64,000 nt of DNA from assembly GCF_035046485.1 (NCBI RefSeq), contig NC_085138.1, positions 275,261,694 through 275,325,693 of the forward strand. Reading direction: 5' to 3'. Shown here one piece after another: positions 46,461 through 58,737 of the stretch. The first letter of the stretch is position 1; every line of letters begins with the position of its first letter. The notes under the pieces were generated by a model that worked only from the letters and a program-made list of their open reading frames with translations, made no database searches and was not told the origin of the DNA. This DNA is from Aedes albopictus (taxonomy: Eukaryota > Arthropoda > Insecta > Diptera > Culicidae). The translations under genes were made by a program, and so were the position numbers.

Positions 46461-46549
46461 AAAACGAAAATTTGATAGAGCCCCCGGAGGGGTCAAGTGT
46501 TATATACCAATCGACTCAGCTCGACGAGTTGAGATGATGTCTGTGTGTA

Positions 46550-46600
<51 letters not shown>

Positions 46601-46620
46601 GTGTGTGTGTGTGTATGTGT
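46258..46620. repeat. Paired (CA)n and (TG)n tracts at palindrome centre
   Basis: A (CA)n-rich tract at 46258-46340 and a (TG)n tract at 46538-46620 are mirror images around about 46460. They yield Cys/Val/Met-rich frames of no meaning. Confidence 0.9.
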
Positions 46621-48764
46621 ACAAAAAAGGTCACCTCATTTTTAGATAGTAAACATCAACCGATTTTAACGACCGATGGTTCATTCGACGCGGAATCTGG
46701 TCCCATTGTTTCCTATTGAAAATGGTTCGGATCGGTCCAGCCGTTCCGGAGTTATGGCCATTTAGGTGTTCCGGATCGGTACCCCAGGAAGGGGCCAGAT
46801 ATGAAAATGCAACAAACCCATGCATGCGACCCATCAAACCACGGCATTTTCGATAACCTGATGAGCGGTAAGCAGAAAAATAGTCTAAGACCATATCTGA
46901 ACCGGTAGTGTTCCGGAACCGGTTCCGGGTGTCCCGCCGGAAGTGGCAAATATCAAAGTGAACCAAACCCATGCATGAGACACATCAAACCACAGCATTT
47001 TCGATAACCTGATGAGCGGTAAGCAGAAAAATAGTCTAAGAACATATCTAACCGGTAGTGTTCCCGAACCGGTTCTGGGCGTCCCGCTGGAAGTGGCCAA
47101 ATATACAATTGTACCAAACCCATACAAGCGACACATCAAACCACGGCATTTTAGATGACCTGATGGACAATGAGCAGGAAAATCATCTCAGACCATATCT
47201 GAACCGGTAGTGTTCCGGAACCGGTTCTAGTCGTCCTGCTGGAAGTGGCCAAATATACAATTGAACCAAACCCATGCATGCGGCACATCAAACCACGGCA
47301 TTTTCGATGACCTGATGGATAATGAGCAGGAAAATCATCTCAGACCATATCTGAACCGGTAGCGTTCCGGAACCGGTTCTAGGCGTCCCGCTGGAAGTGG
47401 CCAAATATACAATTGAACCAAACCCATGCATGCGGCACATCAAACCACGGCATTTTCGATGACCGATGGATAATGAGCAGGAAAATCATCTCAGACCATA
47501 TCTGAACCGGTAGTGTTCCGGAACCGGTTCTAGTCGTCCCGCTGGAAGTGGCCAAATATACAATTGAACCAAACCTATGCATGCGGCACATCAAACCACG
47601 GCATTTTCGATGACCTGATGAATATTGAGCAGGAAAATCATCTCAGACCATATCTGGACCGGTAGCGTTCCGGAACCGGTTCTAGGCGTCCCGCTGGAAG
47701 TGGCCAATTATACAATTGAACCAAACCCATACATGCGACACATCAAACCACGGCATTTTCGATGACCTGATGGACAAAGAGCAGGAAAACCATCTCAGAC
47801 CATATCTGAACCAGTAGTGTTCCGGAACCCCTCCCGGTGTTCCCGCCGAAGTGGTTAAATCTGAAAGGGAAACAAATCCGTACATGCGTCACATCAAATA
47901 GCGGCTTTTTAGATTACCTAATGAACGGCCAGCAAGTGTTTCGGAATCGGTTTTGAGTGGCCGGAAGAGGCCAAATGTAAAAGTAAACCAAATCCAGGCA
48001 TGTGACACTTCAAATCGTGTCTTTTGCGATAGCCTGATGAACAGTTAGCTATAAAATAGCCTTACGTCACACTACAGACAACTGGTAGTGTTCCGGAATT
48101 GGTTCCGAGAGTCCCGTCGAAATTGTCAAACTCTGCATGTGACACCTTCAATTTGCAGCGTTTTTGGTTAACCGATGAGCAGTTAACAAGACAATAATGT
48201 TAGACCATATTTGGTTCAGCCGGTAGTTACCCGGAATCACATCCGAGTAGTAAAATGTAAAATTTAACCAAACCCATGGATGCGGTACATCAAATCACGA
48301 CCAGTCTTGTAAACATTCGACACTTTTACTAGCTTCATTTCGTTGCCGCAGTCGGGTGTCAGTCGGCTTTGTTACATTCGTGCGCTATCGTTACCTCTTA
48401 CCTACACACAACACGAGCAGTAGAACGAAGATCAATAAACATAAGAAAGGGTCAAATCAATGTCATATGACACGATGACATGTGTCTAATTCTAGCTTTA
48501 CGCATAGATTTTCAGCCAATTCCGATTATGAATGTTAATATTAGTTTATTATTGAATGTTGCATTGAATACAACACACATCTGCAGATGGGCAACATAGC
48601 TCTTTATATGGAAGAAGACAGGAATAACAAAAGCCGAACCGTCTCCCACAGCCGCTATCGTGGTGAAGTGCATTCGTTTGACATTTTTGTTTCGAACAGT
48701 AGTTTAATTGCTTGTGTTGCGAATGTCGGAGACAAAGATGGCCGAATATCGACGAAAAGGTCCA

Positions 48765-48985
48765 AATCAATGAGAGTCTAATAAAGGTGGGGAAGAAGAT
48801 ACTTCGTGTGCGTGAGATCTGTGTCTGGTGCAAAACATGTCACTACTACTAGTAAAGCGAGCTCCCATAAGAACGCGTGTCAAATAGTGACGTCACTATT
48901 TGTGTTTACATTTTTCTTTCCTTACTAATACATAGCCATCTCTTCTTCTTCCCCACCTGTAATATACTCTCATTGGGTCCAAATG
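48765..48985. mobile_element. Small foldback element inside copy 2
   Basis: GTCCAAATCAATGAGAGTCT... on the left and ...ACTCTCATTGGGTCCAAATG on the right, with GGTGGGGAAGAAGA inside each arm (48786 and complement near 48950). Arms about 40 bp. Confidence 0.65.
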
Positions 48986-49019
48986 ACTGTGATCTCTAAC
49001 AAGACTGATCACGTTTTAT

Positions 49020-50160
49020 CGACAACCTGATGGAAAAATAGGGTCAGACCACATTAGATTCCCGGTAGTGTTGCGGGTTCAGCTGTGGCTTCGAAAGTGG
49101 TTAGAAGTAAAAGTGAAGCAAACCCATTCATGCGATATATCGAATCGCGGTGAGTAGGTAAATGTGAATAAATAGCAATAAAATATTCTCAGACCATAAT
49201 TGGGACAACCGGTAGTGTCATGGTCCATGACTCATGGAATCAGATCCGGCTATCCCATCGGAAATTACCAAATATAAAAATGAACCAAACCCATACATAC
49301 GACACATCAGATCGCAGATTTTTTGAAAATCTAATGAACGGTTAGCAAGAAAATAGCCTTAGATTACATTAGAGACTAGCTGTTGTGTAGCAGAACCAAC
49401 GTTCATGTGAAAAATTAAATCGTGGCTTTGTTTAATGGCCTGATAAACATTAGGTATGAACAACAGTGACGAATATGTCTAAGTTCTCATATATGAGAAC
49501 AAAATATGGACAAAGCGATCTCATCAAATCGTACCATTTCAGATTCCTAAGGTGTAAATTTATAGCATGGGTCAACGTTCATTGGAAAAATAAGAAATTG
49601 ATCGCGTCAACAGAAGATGGTGGCTGTTTTATGGAATTTTGAGCTCTAAAACTATGTAAAATAGGTGTATTTGGTATGGGAAATATGTTCGGAGTCCACC
49701 AGAGTATCCAAGATAGCGGTCCAAAGTCCAAGATAATGGCCCAGTATTCAAATTAGTGCCTATTTTATAGGATTTTTAATTCTTGCATTATGGGCATATT
49801 TTGTATGAAAATATGTCCAGAATTCAAAATTTGTAATCAGAAAACCCAAGCTGTGCGCTGTTTCACAAGGTCTGCAATATGACTATAGTTTGGATGGGGA
49901 AGAATGCCGGTCTTCGTCCAAAACTGGTAACCAGAAAATCATAAACAACATGCCAAAATTCAATACGGCGACTATTTTATGTAATTTTAGGTTCAGAGTC
50001 CAAAAATGAATACCAGAACATCCAAGATGGTGTCTCAATGTTCAAGATGGCGGAGTCATAAAATGATGACCGGAAAATCTAAAATAACGTTTCAAAATTT
50101 TGCGGCTTCATGACACTTGTTTGTTGTCATCAACATGTCGCTCGAGTTTTGTTGAAAGAA
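49020..50160. other. Diverged end of copy 2; no gene
   Basis: Remnants of the 152-bp units to about 49420, a fragment of the 31084 family near 49563-49620, then phrases AAGATGGCGG and CCAAGATAATGGCC that form a degenerate short repeat. No exon. Confidence 0.5.
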
Positions 50161-50269
50161 TATTTAAAGCACGAGAAAGGCACCATCACCGCTAGGTGGA
50201 TTAATTAGGGTTTTTAAGCAATCAAAAGGTTAATTGGTCAACTAACATTTAATTAACGACTCATGCAAA

Positions 50270-53200
50270 ATATTTCGTTTTACCAAATCGAATTTGATAG
50301 TTTTAAGCAATTTATGTTAGGTACGATATTTCCCATACAAGCCACCCTCCAAAAGTTGCATGCAACCCTACAGAAATTCCTGGAGGAACTTCCGGACAAG
50401 TTCCAGGCGGAATCCCAGCAGGAATTCCTGAACAAATCTCTATAGGAAATCTTGAGGAAATTCCATGGAACTATTCATGGATTAATTCCAGGAGGAATCC
50501 CTTAATCACTTTTTTGAGGAAACCTTCAATAAATTCCTGGAATTTCTGAAAGAATTACTGGAGGAATCATCGGTGGAATTTCTGGAGGAATCCATGAAAT
50601 AATTCCTGGAGGAATATGTAGGGGAAACCGTGGAGAAGAAATTCCCTGATTAATTCTTGGAGGAAACCCTGGAAGGATTTCTGAAGGAATTACTGAAGGA
50701 ATTGCTGTACCAATTTCCAAAAAAAATCCTTGAGAAACTCCTGGATCCATTCCTGAATAAACTCACGGAGCGGAGGTATTCCTGAAGAAATACCTGGGGT
50801 AATTCCTGGTGAAATTTCCTGGAGAAATGCCTGGATGAAATCCTGGAAGAATGCCAGGAGGAATACCTGGAATAATTCTTGAATAAATTCCGGAAAGAAT
50901 TTCTGGGGAAATTTTTAAACGAATCCCTTGAGGATTTCCTGGAGGATTTCTGAAAAAAATATTTAAAGAGAAATCTCAGGAGGAATTCATGTAGGAATCC
51001 TAGAAAGAATTATGGGAATAATTGTTGGATTACCTCCGGGAGGAATTCTTGGGGGAATTTCTTAATAAATCCCTGGTGGATTTTTTAGATAAATTCTTGG
51101 AGAAATTGCGGTACAGGTATTCTTGGATATAACGTACAAACAAATTTTCTCTTTGTACGTTATAACGAAGTGTAAGATACACCGGCGCAAGTTGAAACAG
51201 CGGGTTAACATGAAATTTTCTAATATTGATAAACAGTTTGATCCCCATTACACATAGTTTTTAATTCAAACAATCTTTTAGCGAAGGATACATTTCCAAA
51301 TTGTATTGAAACCTATTTCAAAACTTCGTGTTTCATCTTGCCCCACCCGTTTCAACTTGCCCCGGTGTACCTTACGTTATATCGAATCAGAGAAAAAAAT
51401 CAATATATTTTATGCTAGTGTTAATGGATTTGACGTGAAATTAACCCCAAATAATGATGTCAGTGAAATTCACAAAAGTAATAATGAAAAACATGAGTTT
51501 TCACGAAAAAGTCATTTCGTTTTTTATGCTTCGATATAACGTACATTTTGCTTCGATATAACGTACACTATTTTTTCCCAATTTGCGCCAATTCTGAGTA
51601 AAAAGGCTAATGCTGCAAGAAAACATTGATTTAAGTGATTTCGTAGTTTATCTGGGAGTTATTTATGAAAAAAAAAAGAAATTTTTCAATGATGTACGTT
51701 ATATCCAAGCAGAATGTACGTTATATCAAATTCGTTATATCGAGGGTACGCTATATCAAGGGTACGCTTTATCGAGGGTACGTTATATCGAAGATTACCT
51801 GTAGTAATTTCTAAAGGAATCCTAAAGGAATACCTGGAGACATGCCTGTGTCAAATCATGGAGGAACCTCTTGAAAAAATCCCTAAGATATCCCTGGAGG
51901 AAACCATGGAGAATTTCTTTGAAGAATCCCTGAAGAAATTCCTGGGCTGATGCTTGGAGCAATCTCTGAATAAATTCTTAGATGAATTCCTGGTGGAGGT
52001 TTTAGAAGAATTCTGGGAGGGACCTCTAGAAGAGTTCCCGCAGCAATCTCTAGATGAATTTCTGGAGAAATCCCGGGATGAGTCCATGGAGAAACTCCCA
52101 GGAGAAATTTCTGGAGAAACCTATTGAAAAATTATTAGAGGAATGCTTAGAGAAATTTCTAGAGAAATTCTTGGAAGAATCCCTGGGAAAACTCTTGGGA
52201 AAATCACTGGAGGAATGCCTGGAAAGTTCTGAACAAATTCCTGCGGGAAGTTCTGGACAAATTCCTTGCGGAGTCCCAGGAAGAATTCCTGGATAAATTT
52301 GTAAAGAAATTTTTGGGTAAATTCCGTGAAACTATCACTGGAAGAATTCCTGGAGGAATTCTTGAATAAATGCCTGCAGGAATCTCAAGAGACATTCTGG
52401 AAGCAAAAAGAGACATTTCTAGAGGAATTCCCAGAGGGAATCATGCAGGAACCCCTGGAGGAATTCTTGAAATAATTTCTGTAAAAACTCCGGGAGGAGT
52501 TTCTGGGGGAATTTACTAAGGAGCCCCTGGAGAAATTCCTGGAGAAATTGCGGTGGTAATTTCTGAAGGAATTCCTTCATGAATTCCTGGAGGACTCTCT
52601 GAAGGAATTCCTGGGGTATTTCTGAAGAAACCTCTTAAGGAATTCCTGGAAAAATTCAGACAGAAATTCTTGGAAAGAACCCTGGAGGAATTCCTAGAGG
52701 AACTTCCGGACAAGTTTCAGGAAGAATCCCAGCAGGAATGCCTGGACAAATCTCTATAGGATATCTTGGGGAAATTCCATGGAACTATTCATTGAAAAGT
52801 TCCACCAGGAATCCCTTAATCATTTCTTTGAGGAATCCTTCAATGAATTCCTGGAATTTCTGAAAGAATTACTGGAAGAAACATCGGTGGAATTTCTGGA
52901 GGAAACCATGAAATAATCCCTGGAGGAATATGTAGAGGAAACCGTGGAGGATAATTCCTGGATTAATTCTTGGAGGAAACCCCGGAAGGATTTCTGGAGG
53001 AATTCCCAGAAGAATTCCTAGAGGAATTCTTGAATGAATTCCTGGAAGAATCTCGAGAGAAATTCTAGAAGCAATAACTGGAGGAATTTCTCAAGAAATT
53101 CCAAGAGAAATTTCTGAAGAAATTTCAAGAGAAATTCTAGAGGAATTCCAAGAGAAATTTCTAGTGGGATTCCCAGAGGAATTTTTGGAGGAATTCCTGG

Positions 53201-54960
53201 AGGAATTGCGGTAGTAATTTCTGAAGGAATTCCTATGGGAGTTCCTGGATTAATTTCTGGAGGACTTTCTGAATGGGTTCTTGGGATAATTCTTAGGAAA
53301 CCTCTTGAGGAATTCCTGGAAGCATCCTTAGATGAATTTCTAGAGAATTACTTGGAAGAATCCCTGGGGGAATTCTTGGAAAGAAACTTGGAGGAATCCC
53401 TGAAACAATTTTTGGAGGAACCTTAGGAGGAATTCCTGGACAAATCTCTATAGGAAATCTTGGGGAAATTCCGTGGAACTAATCATGAAAGGACTCCAGG
53501 AGGAATCCCTAAATGAATACCTTGAGGAATCCCTGAATGAATTCCTGTAAGAATCTCTGGAGGAATTCTGGAAGGAATCCATGGAGAAATTTCTGAAGGA
53601 ATTCCTGGAGAAATTTTTGGAGGAATTTAGAAAGGAATTTCTGGTGGAGTTCCAGGAGGATTTTTTAGAGGAATATGTGAAGGAATTCCAGGAGGAATAT
53701 TTTCTGGGGAAATTACTGCAGGAATCATCGGTGGCATTTCTGGAGGGATTCATGAAACAAATCTTGGAGGAATGTGAAAAGGAAACTCCGGAAGAATTTT
53801 CGGAAGAATTCATGGAAGAATTCCTGAATCCATTCTTGAAAAAATTCCCCGAGGAATTTCTCAGGAAATACCTAGCGTAATTCCTGAAGAAATTCTTGGT
53901 AGAACTCTTGCAGGAGTTCTGGAGAAATGCCTGAATGAAATCCTAAAGGAATGTAAGGAGGAATATCTGGAATAATTTATCAAAAGAAATCCGGGAGGAA
54001 TTTCCGAAGGAATTCCTTAAGGAGTTCCTGGAGGAATCTCAAGATTTATTCTTGATGAAATACAAAGTTCGATTTCTGAGGGAATTCCAGGAAGAGTTTC
54101 TAAAGAATTTTCAGGGTAAATACTGAAGAAACCACTGAAATTCCTGAGTGTAGAATTAGCAACTAGTTAAAATACACAAAAATAAAAACAAAAAAAAACT
54201 GAAATTCCTTAGGTAATCCTTAAATCCTGGATTATTTCTTGGGGAAGTTTCAGAAGGAATCCCAACAAGAGTTCTTGCAGGATTTTTTTTTAAATAATCC
54301 CGGAATTCGTTTTTGAAAGAATAACAGAAGAAACTTCCGGTGAATCCTTGGAGGAACTCTTGAAGTAATTTCTGAAGAAACCCGATGAGGAATCCCGGAA
54401 GCAACCCCATGAGGAACTCTTTATGGAATCTCAGGAGAGCTTTCTTAGCGAATACCTGGAAGAGTTTCTGTAGGAATATTCCTGGATAGAAAAAAATAAA
54501 GAAATCAATATCTGCAGTTATTGTTAAAGGAATACTAGGATCCCTAAGGGTTTTTTTGTACAAAATTTTCAAGCAATTCTTGGAGTATTTTTTAATAATC
54601 TCTAAGTAAAATTTTCTAAAATGATTTCAGGAATACATTTCTGCAGAAATATTTCGAATCATTCTAGATGTAATTATTGGAGCAATCTCTAGTAGAATTC
54701 TGGAAGGCATATATGGAGAAATCCCTGTAGAAATCTCTGAATACCTGCAGAAATACCTTAAAGGATATTAGGTGAAATTCCTGAAGGAAACCTCGAAAAA
54801 AGCACTGGAACAATTACTGGAAGAACCTCTAAAGATGTCCCAGGACAAATCCCCGAAAAAATGTCTAGTGAAATCCCTTGATGAATTCTTGATTGAATTT
54901 CTGGAAGAAGCCATGATGGAATCACTGATGCAAGCTATGGAAAAAAAAAATCTTGGATAA
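50270..54960 (+). repeat. Long 12-base GAATTCCTGGAG array
   Basis: About 4.7 kb of GAATTCCTGGAG and close variants at mostly 12-base spacing, the clearest array in the window. It is interrupted at 51114-51800 and weakens after 54150. Because the unit is a multiple of three, frames such as 53581-53880 stay open and read EFLEEF-like peptides, and on minus NSSRNS-like; these are not genes. Confidence 0.9.
51114..51800. mobile_element. TIR element inside the long array
   Basis: CTTGGATATAACGTAC at 51117 and GTACGTTATATCGAAG at 51779 face each other. The right end carries six tandem GTACGTTATATCGAG-like words (51690-51795). A nested pair, ACACCGGCGCAAGTTGAAAC (51178) and GTTTCAACTTGCCCCGGTGT (51352), bounds a second small element. 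Confidence 0.75.
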
Positions 54961-55133
54961 ATTGTTCGTATTCATATAGTTTACGGAGCTATGAACAAAT
55001 GTAAAACAGTCATTTTGATTACTCAAAACTACAATACCGATTTGCATATTCACATATCGGGCGCCTATCCCGCTTAAAATTCATCTAAAGTCAGGCTCCC
55101 CCCTGGGCCCCCTCCAGGAAAAAATCCTAGATA

Positions 55134-55820
55134 GGGGAACAGGGCCCAAAATGCCAAGATGGGGTAAAATGGCCCAACTCATAAAATCATTCCTGAATGG
55201 GACTTGATCATTAGTATTGGTGAATGGTGTCAAGATACGTTTGCATCGAACATTCTTCTAGAAGCTAGGCCACGAAACCCACGAAAAATCTTTTGATTTC
55301 CCAATGAAAACTGACAACTTCCGGTTTTTCGTGCTTGCAATTAAGGTTTTCTGGTGATTTTATTACCAGCCAAGTGTTTCCAACGAGATTGAGGCACGCA
55401 TGGAGACGCATGGTTGTTGATGTCTACGCTTTTCATGTTAGGGGTCATTCAAATATTACGGCCATCGTTTTGCGGAAAGGGGGCTAACACTCCATTTATT
55501 TAGTATACGAAAAAGCGGGACAGAGGGGGGAAAAGGAGTTGGAAATGCCCGAAAACTGATGGACGTAATTTTTGAATGTTTTCATGAAGTGGCATCTTAC
55601 CCCACGGCAGATGGTCGTTTTGCACCACTTCCGTTTTACGAATCAGTTTTTAAAGTCGCTAAAAATCGATGAAAATACAATAATTTAGTGAATATTTTTG
55701 CTGAAGTATCGAGCAAATATTGTCTAGTTGCTGTTACCACTTTGAAAACCTAACAAATGAGACTAATTATCATTGAAAACGATGAAAGTTTGAAAAATGG
55801 CATTTTACCCCACTTGACCC
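55134..55820. mobile_element. 687-bp TIR element, TA target
   Basis: Left GGGGAACAGGGCCCAAAATG then GATGGGGTAAAATGGCCC. Right, on minus, GGGTCAAGTGGGGTAAAATG. TA at 55132-55133 and 55821-55822. Just left of it, CCCCTCCAGGAAAAAATCCTAGATA resembles the right end of the 6.3-kb element (core AGGAAAAAATCCTA). Confidence 0.7.
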
Positions 55821-55884
55821 TAAGCCAATGCTTGTACATGGTGCACTTGGTATGTGGGTGAATCTTTTTAGACCGCAACAGTGA

Positions 55885-56115
55885 ATCTAAATTCAACCAT
55901 TGCTCAACAATGACAATGTCGTAACCTGCACTTGTTGCGACAATCCACCCAATGCGACATAAGATTGTCCCAACTTGAACAGAATAGGAAAGAGATCGTG
56001 AACCACGAGTTTAGAGATTTTTAAGCCTTGAATTGCGATTTTCGTGCGGAAACTTCGATTTTGAGTTTGTAATAATTGATTATTCACGAGTTGAAAATTC
56101 AGCTTCCGTTTTGTC
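55885..56115 (+). repeat. Dispersed repeat, second copy of 43545-43825
   Basis: CAATGACAATGTCGTAACCT and GACAATCCACCCAATGCG align with the first copy in order over about 230 bp. Confidence 0.75.
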
Positions 56116-57079
56116 TGCACCAAAAAAAATCGAGATCATGTCATTATCTGTTACCAGTTGGAATAAAGAGTAATCGCCGTGCTTTTTTCAATGATTGTGG
56201 GAAAATCTCGGGAAAAATTTCCTGCAAGCACTTGCAATATCAAGTCAAGAACTAGGTCAAGAAAGTTATTTTCTTAGATGCTTTATTTTTTTCTATAATG
56301 AAGCATCTGCATCAAAATAGCGCTGAAAAGTTCAGGTCTGTCGAAATCCATTGCTTATATTTGCCTGTCCAAAAATTCGACTAGTCTTCTCTGATTGAAC
56401 AGCGATCACTTTCAGTCAAAAATTTCAAATACAAATCGCGAAAAAATCTTCAAACTTGTAAAATAAAGTGATTTGTCAAATTTCAAGAAACATAGATAAA
56501 AAAATAGATTGTGACACAACACAAAAGAGAGGGTTTCCAGAATAATTCACGGAATTGACATACAAATTGTCACATAATTGTTATGCAACAGTGATGTTAG
56601 TAAAAATGTCGTTCTGAAACGTTTGATACAGCATGAAGACCAGGACATTGACAGCAATAATTCTGAACAGAACTTCAAGTAGGTCCTTGATATATTTATT
56701 TTGAATTACAAGCTATTTTTGAAATCGAAAACCAAGTTGAATCATAAAAAGTACAAATAACAACTTCAAAAGTTTAACTAAAATTAAAATTGTCAGAATT
56801 TCGGAAATTCAAAAATTTGGTCTTTCTAATCTTAAAGTTCCACGAGGATATTAGAAATAACATTCGTAGAACATTCGATGATTTCGCAATATTTATTTTT
56901 AACTGAAAATTTGGAAAGATGAAAGCTCTTTTCAAGCGACTTTCTTTCAAAGACTTCTTCAAAAAGGCTTTGGAATGCAAAAAAAATCAGTGAATCGACA
57001 CTAGTTTTACTAAACAAAACAAAAACAGCAAAACAGAGATTTCGCGTTTTGAATAATAAGAGAAATGTTCACGACGCAC
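56116..57079. other. No gene recognised
   Basis: AT-rich with short frames only. Nothing beyond composition. Confidence 0.45.
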
Positions 57080-57260
57080 AGTTTGGGAAGAACTGCCATA
57101 GTAGGCAAGACTTCCACTGATGATGCGCCTTCGTATTTCAAGGCTAGCATCGTTGTCAGCCGTCAGTAAAAACCCGAGGTAGACGAATTCCTCCACCACC
57201 TCAAAGGTATCCCCGTCTGTCTTAACATTACTACCCAGACGGATCCGGTCACAGAAATTT
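57080..57260 (-). pseudogene. RTE reverse-transcriptase C-terminal fragment
   Basis: On minus the frame reads DRIRLGSNVKTDGDTFEVV, EEFVYLGFLLTADNDASLEI and RRRIISGSLAYYG without a break for about 55 codons. This is the conserved stretch downstream of the RT domain in RTE elements. Ends are truncated on both sides. Confidence 0.85.
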
Positions 57261-58573
57261 ACACTATTTGTTTGATCTGTGTATTGTGACTTTGGGTATT
57301 ATCGGCAGGTTTGTTCTCTTCATCATGAGGGTTTTTTTGTCAGCCAAATTGCTTGAAACTGTGTTTTATATTTAATTCAGCTTCATTAAAACTATATTTG
57401 AGACCAAATTTGAGTTCAACAGGTTTCCAAGAACCCTCCATGACTAAAATAACAAAACTACCCTAAGTGTACCAAATTTGAGTTATCAATCATTCAAACT
57501 TCGTAGCAATAATAAAAAGTTATTACTGCCATGATGACATAGTTTGGGAACCATGCACTGCACATGCTACTATTCTATTCTTATTTCAACCAACTTATTG
57601 ATCGTGATCGAAGTCGATTTCTCACAACATCAATAGGCTTTACAGCTCTTCCCTTCTCACATAGGCCACGGGTAGCATAGCAATAGAATTCAATTTGCGG
57701 CAAACACTCCTAAAATTGCACTTTATTGATCGAGCACGATCAACTACTGCCTAGGCAACATACATAACAAATCGGCCAACAGAAACCCACAAATTAGACA
57801 CACTAATTCCCATACAAGGCATCAACCGACAAAAACCCACTCCCCCGAACCCATCCGAGCTGCTCTGAATATCAATCTGTCAATCAAGCTAATGATCGAC
57901 GTCTCACAATCAAGGCTATAAAGTCCCCCTTTTTCCTCCCCTCCGCTGCAAACCAATTGCACTCCAAACAATCGCGTTCTGTTTTCGGCGCTCGGTGTTT
58001 TTATGCTGGTGTGGTTCGGCTGCCCCCGATGATCGACCCGACCCTCTTCTGTGCGCGCGCGGCATCGGCGGCGGCACATTTACCAAAACCAAGCCCAATC
58101 ACCGCAATCAATAGACCTCGGCGTCGCGGCCAAAGTTCTTCGGCTAACGAGTACCGATGAAGAATCCGGCGAGTTTTTTCTCCCATGGCATCGCACCCCG
58201 ACCGGCGATGCGCCACCCGCCAAATGTGAGATGTTAGTGGTTCGTACCTACCTACCCGCAGCAACAACAACGGAGCGCACGATTTATAATTTATATTTTC
58301 GATTACGCCCGAAGGTTAAATAAATATTTGCCATTAGGGCCGAGTTCCATGAACCGGCAATGGCGCATTTTGGGCCGCACCAGTCTCAAAGAAATGGGCA
58401 TTGTTCTCAAAATGTTTTCTTTTTGCGATTTTAGTGGTGACGCATCATGAATGATTCAATCGTTTGGTGGTTTATGGGCTGACCGTGCCTCATTTTGAGA
58501 AGTGCATCACGCTTCCTTCTCGCGGTATTCTGAAAACAATACTTGGTGTTGCGGAATATTTTCCTTATCTTGT
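57261..58573. other. GC-rich island without assigned gene
   Basis: The stretch 57820-58330 is markedly GC-richer than the surroundings and has overlapping frames on both strands (57957-58323 plus, 57822-58270 minus). None has a recognised domain. It may be a promoter or enhancer region or an unrecognised exon; the sequence is not repeated elsewhere in the window as far as I can see. Confidence 0.4.
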
Positions 58574-58735
58574 GTTAAGGACAAACATCTTGAAATCCCG
58601 GTTAACCAGTGCACCAGAACTTCAAATGCGCAAATCTCAAGAAAAAAGCTTAGAATAACATTGTAACAAGAAAATCGGGAACGCTGGTTTTGTTTTTCAC
58701 GAGATTTGTGCACTTAAAATCGTGCACTGATAATA
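58574..58735 (+). repeat. Unclassified dispersed repeat, copy 2
   Basis: Matches 35217-35425 in order (AAGGACAAACATCTTGAAAT, GTGCACCAGAACTTCAAATG, ACGCTGGTTTTG). Confidence 0.7.
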
Positions 58736-58737
58736 TA

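Larger units (their letters stand above)
46461..50214 (-). mobile_element. Satellite-bearing TIR element, copy 2, inverted
   Basis: Same content as copy 1 in reverse order and orientation: (TG)n at 46538-46620, CCGTTCCGGAGTTATGGCCA at 46741, then 152-bp-type units to about 48290, and the far end ACGAGAAAGGCACCATCACC GCTAGG near 50170. Interrupted at 48300-49015 by other sequence. Shares its near end with copy 1. Confidence 0.8.

Noticed and set aside
46238..46719. Cys/Val-rich open frames
   Set aside because: Translation of (TG)n and (CA)n tracts.
51690..51800. CRISPR-like spaced repeats
   Set aside because: The repeats are adjacent, variable and without unique spacers, at the end of a TIR element in a eukaryotic genome.
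53448..53880. 121-codon and 99-codon frames on opposite strands
   Set aside because: Both come from the same GAATTCCTGGAG array and mirror each other.
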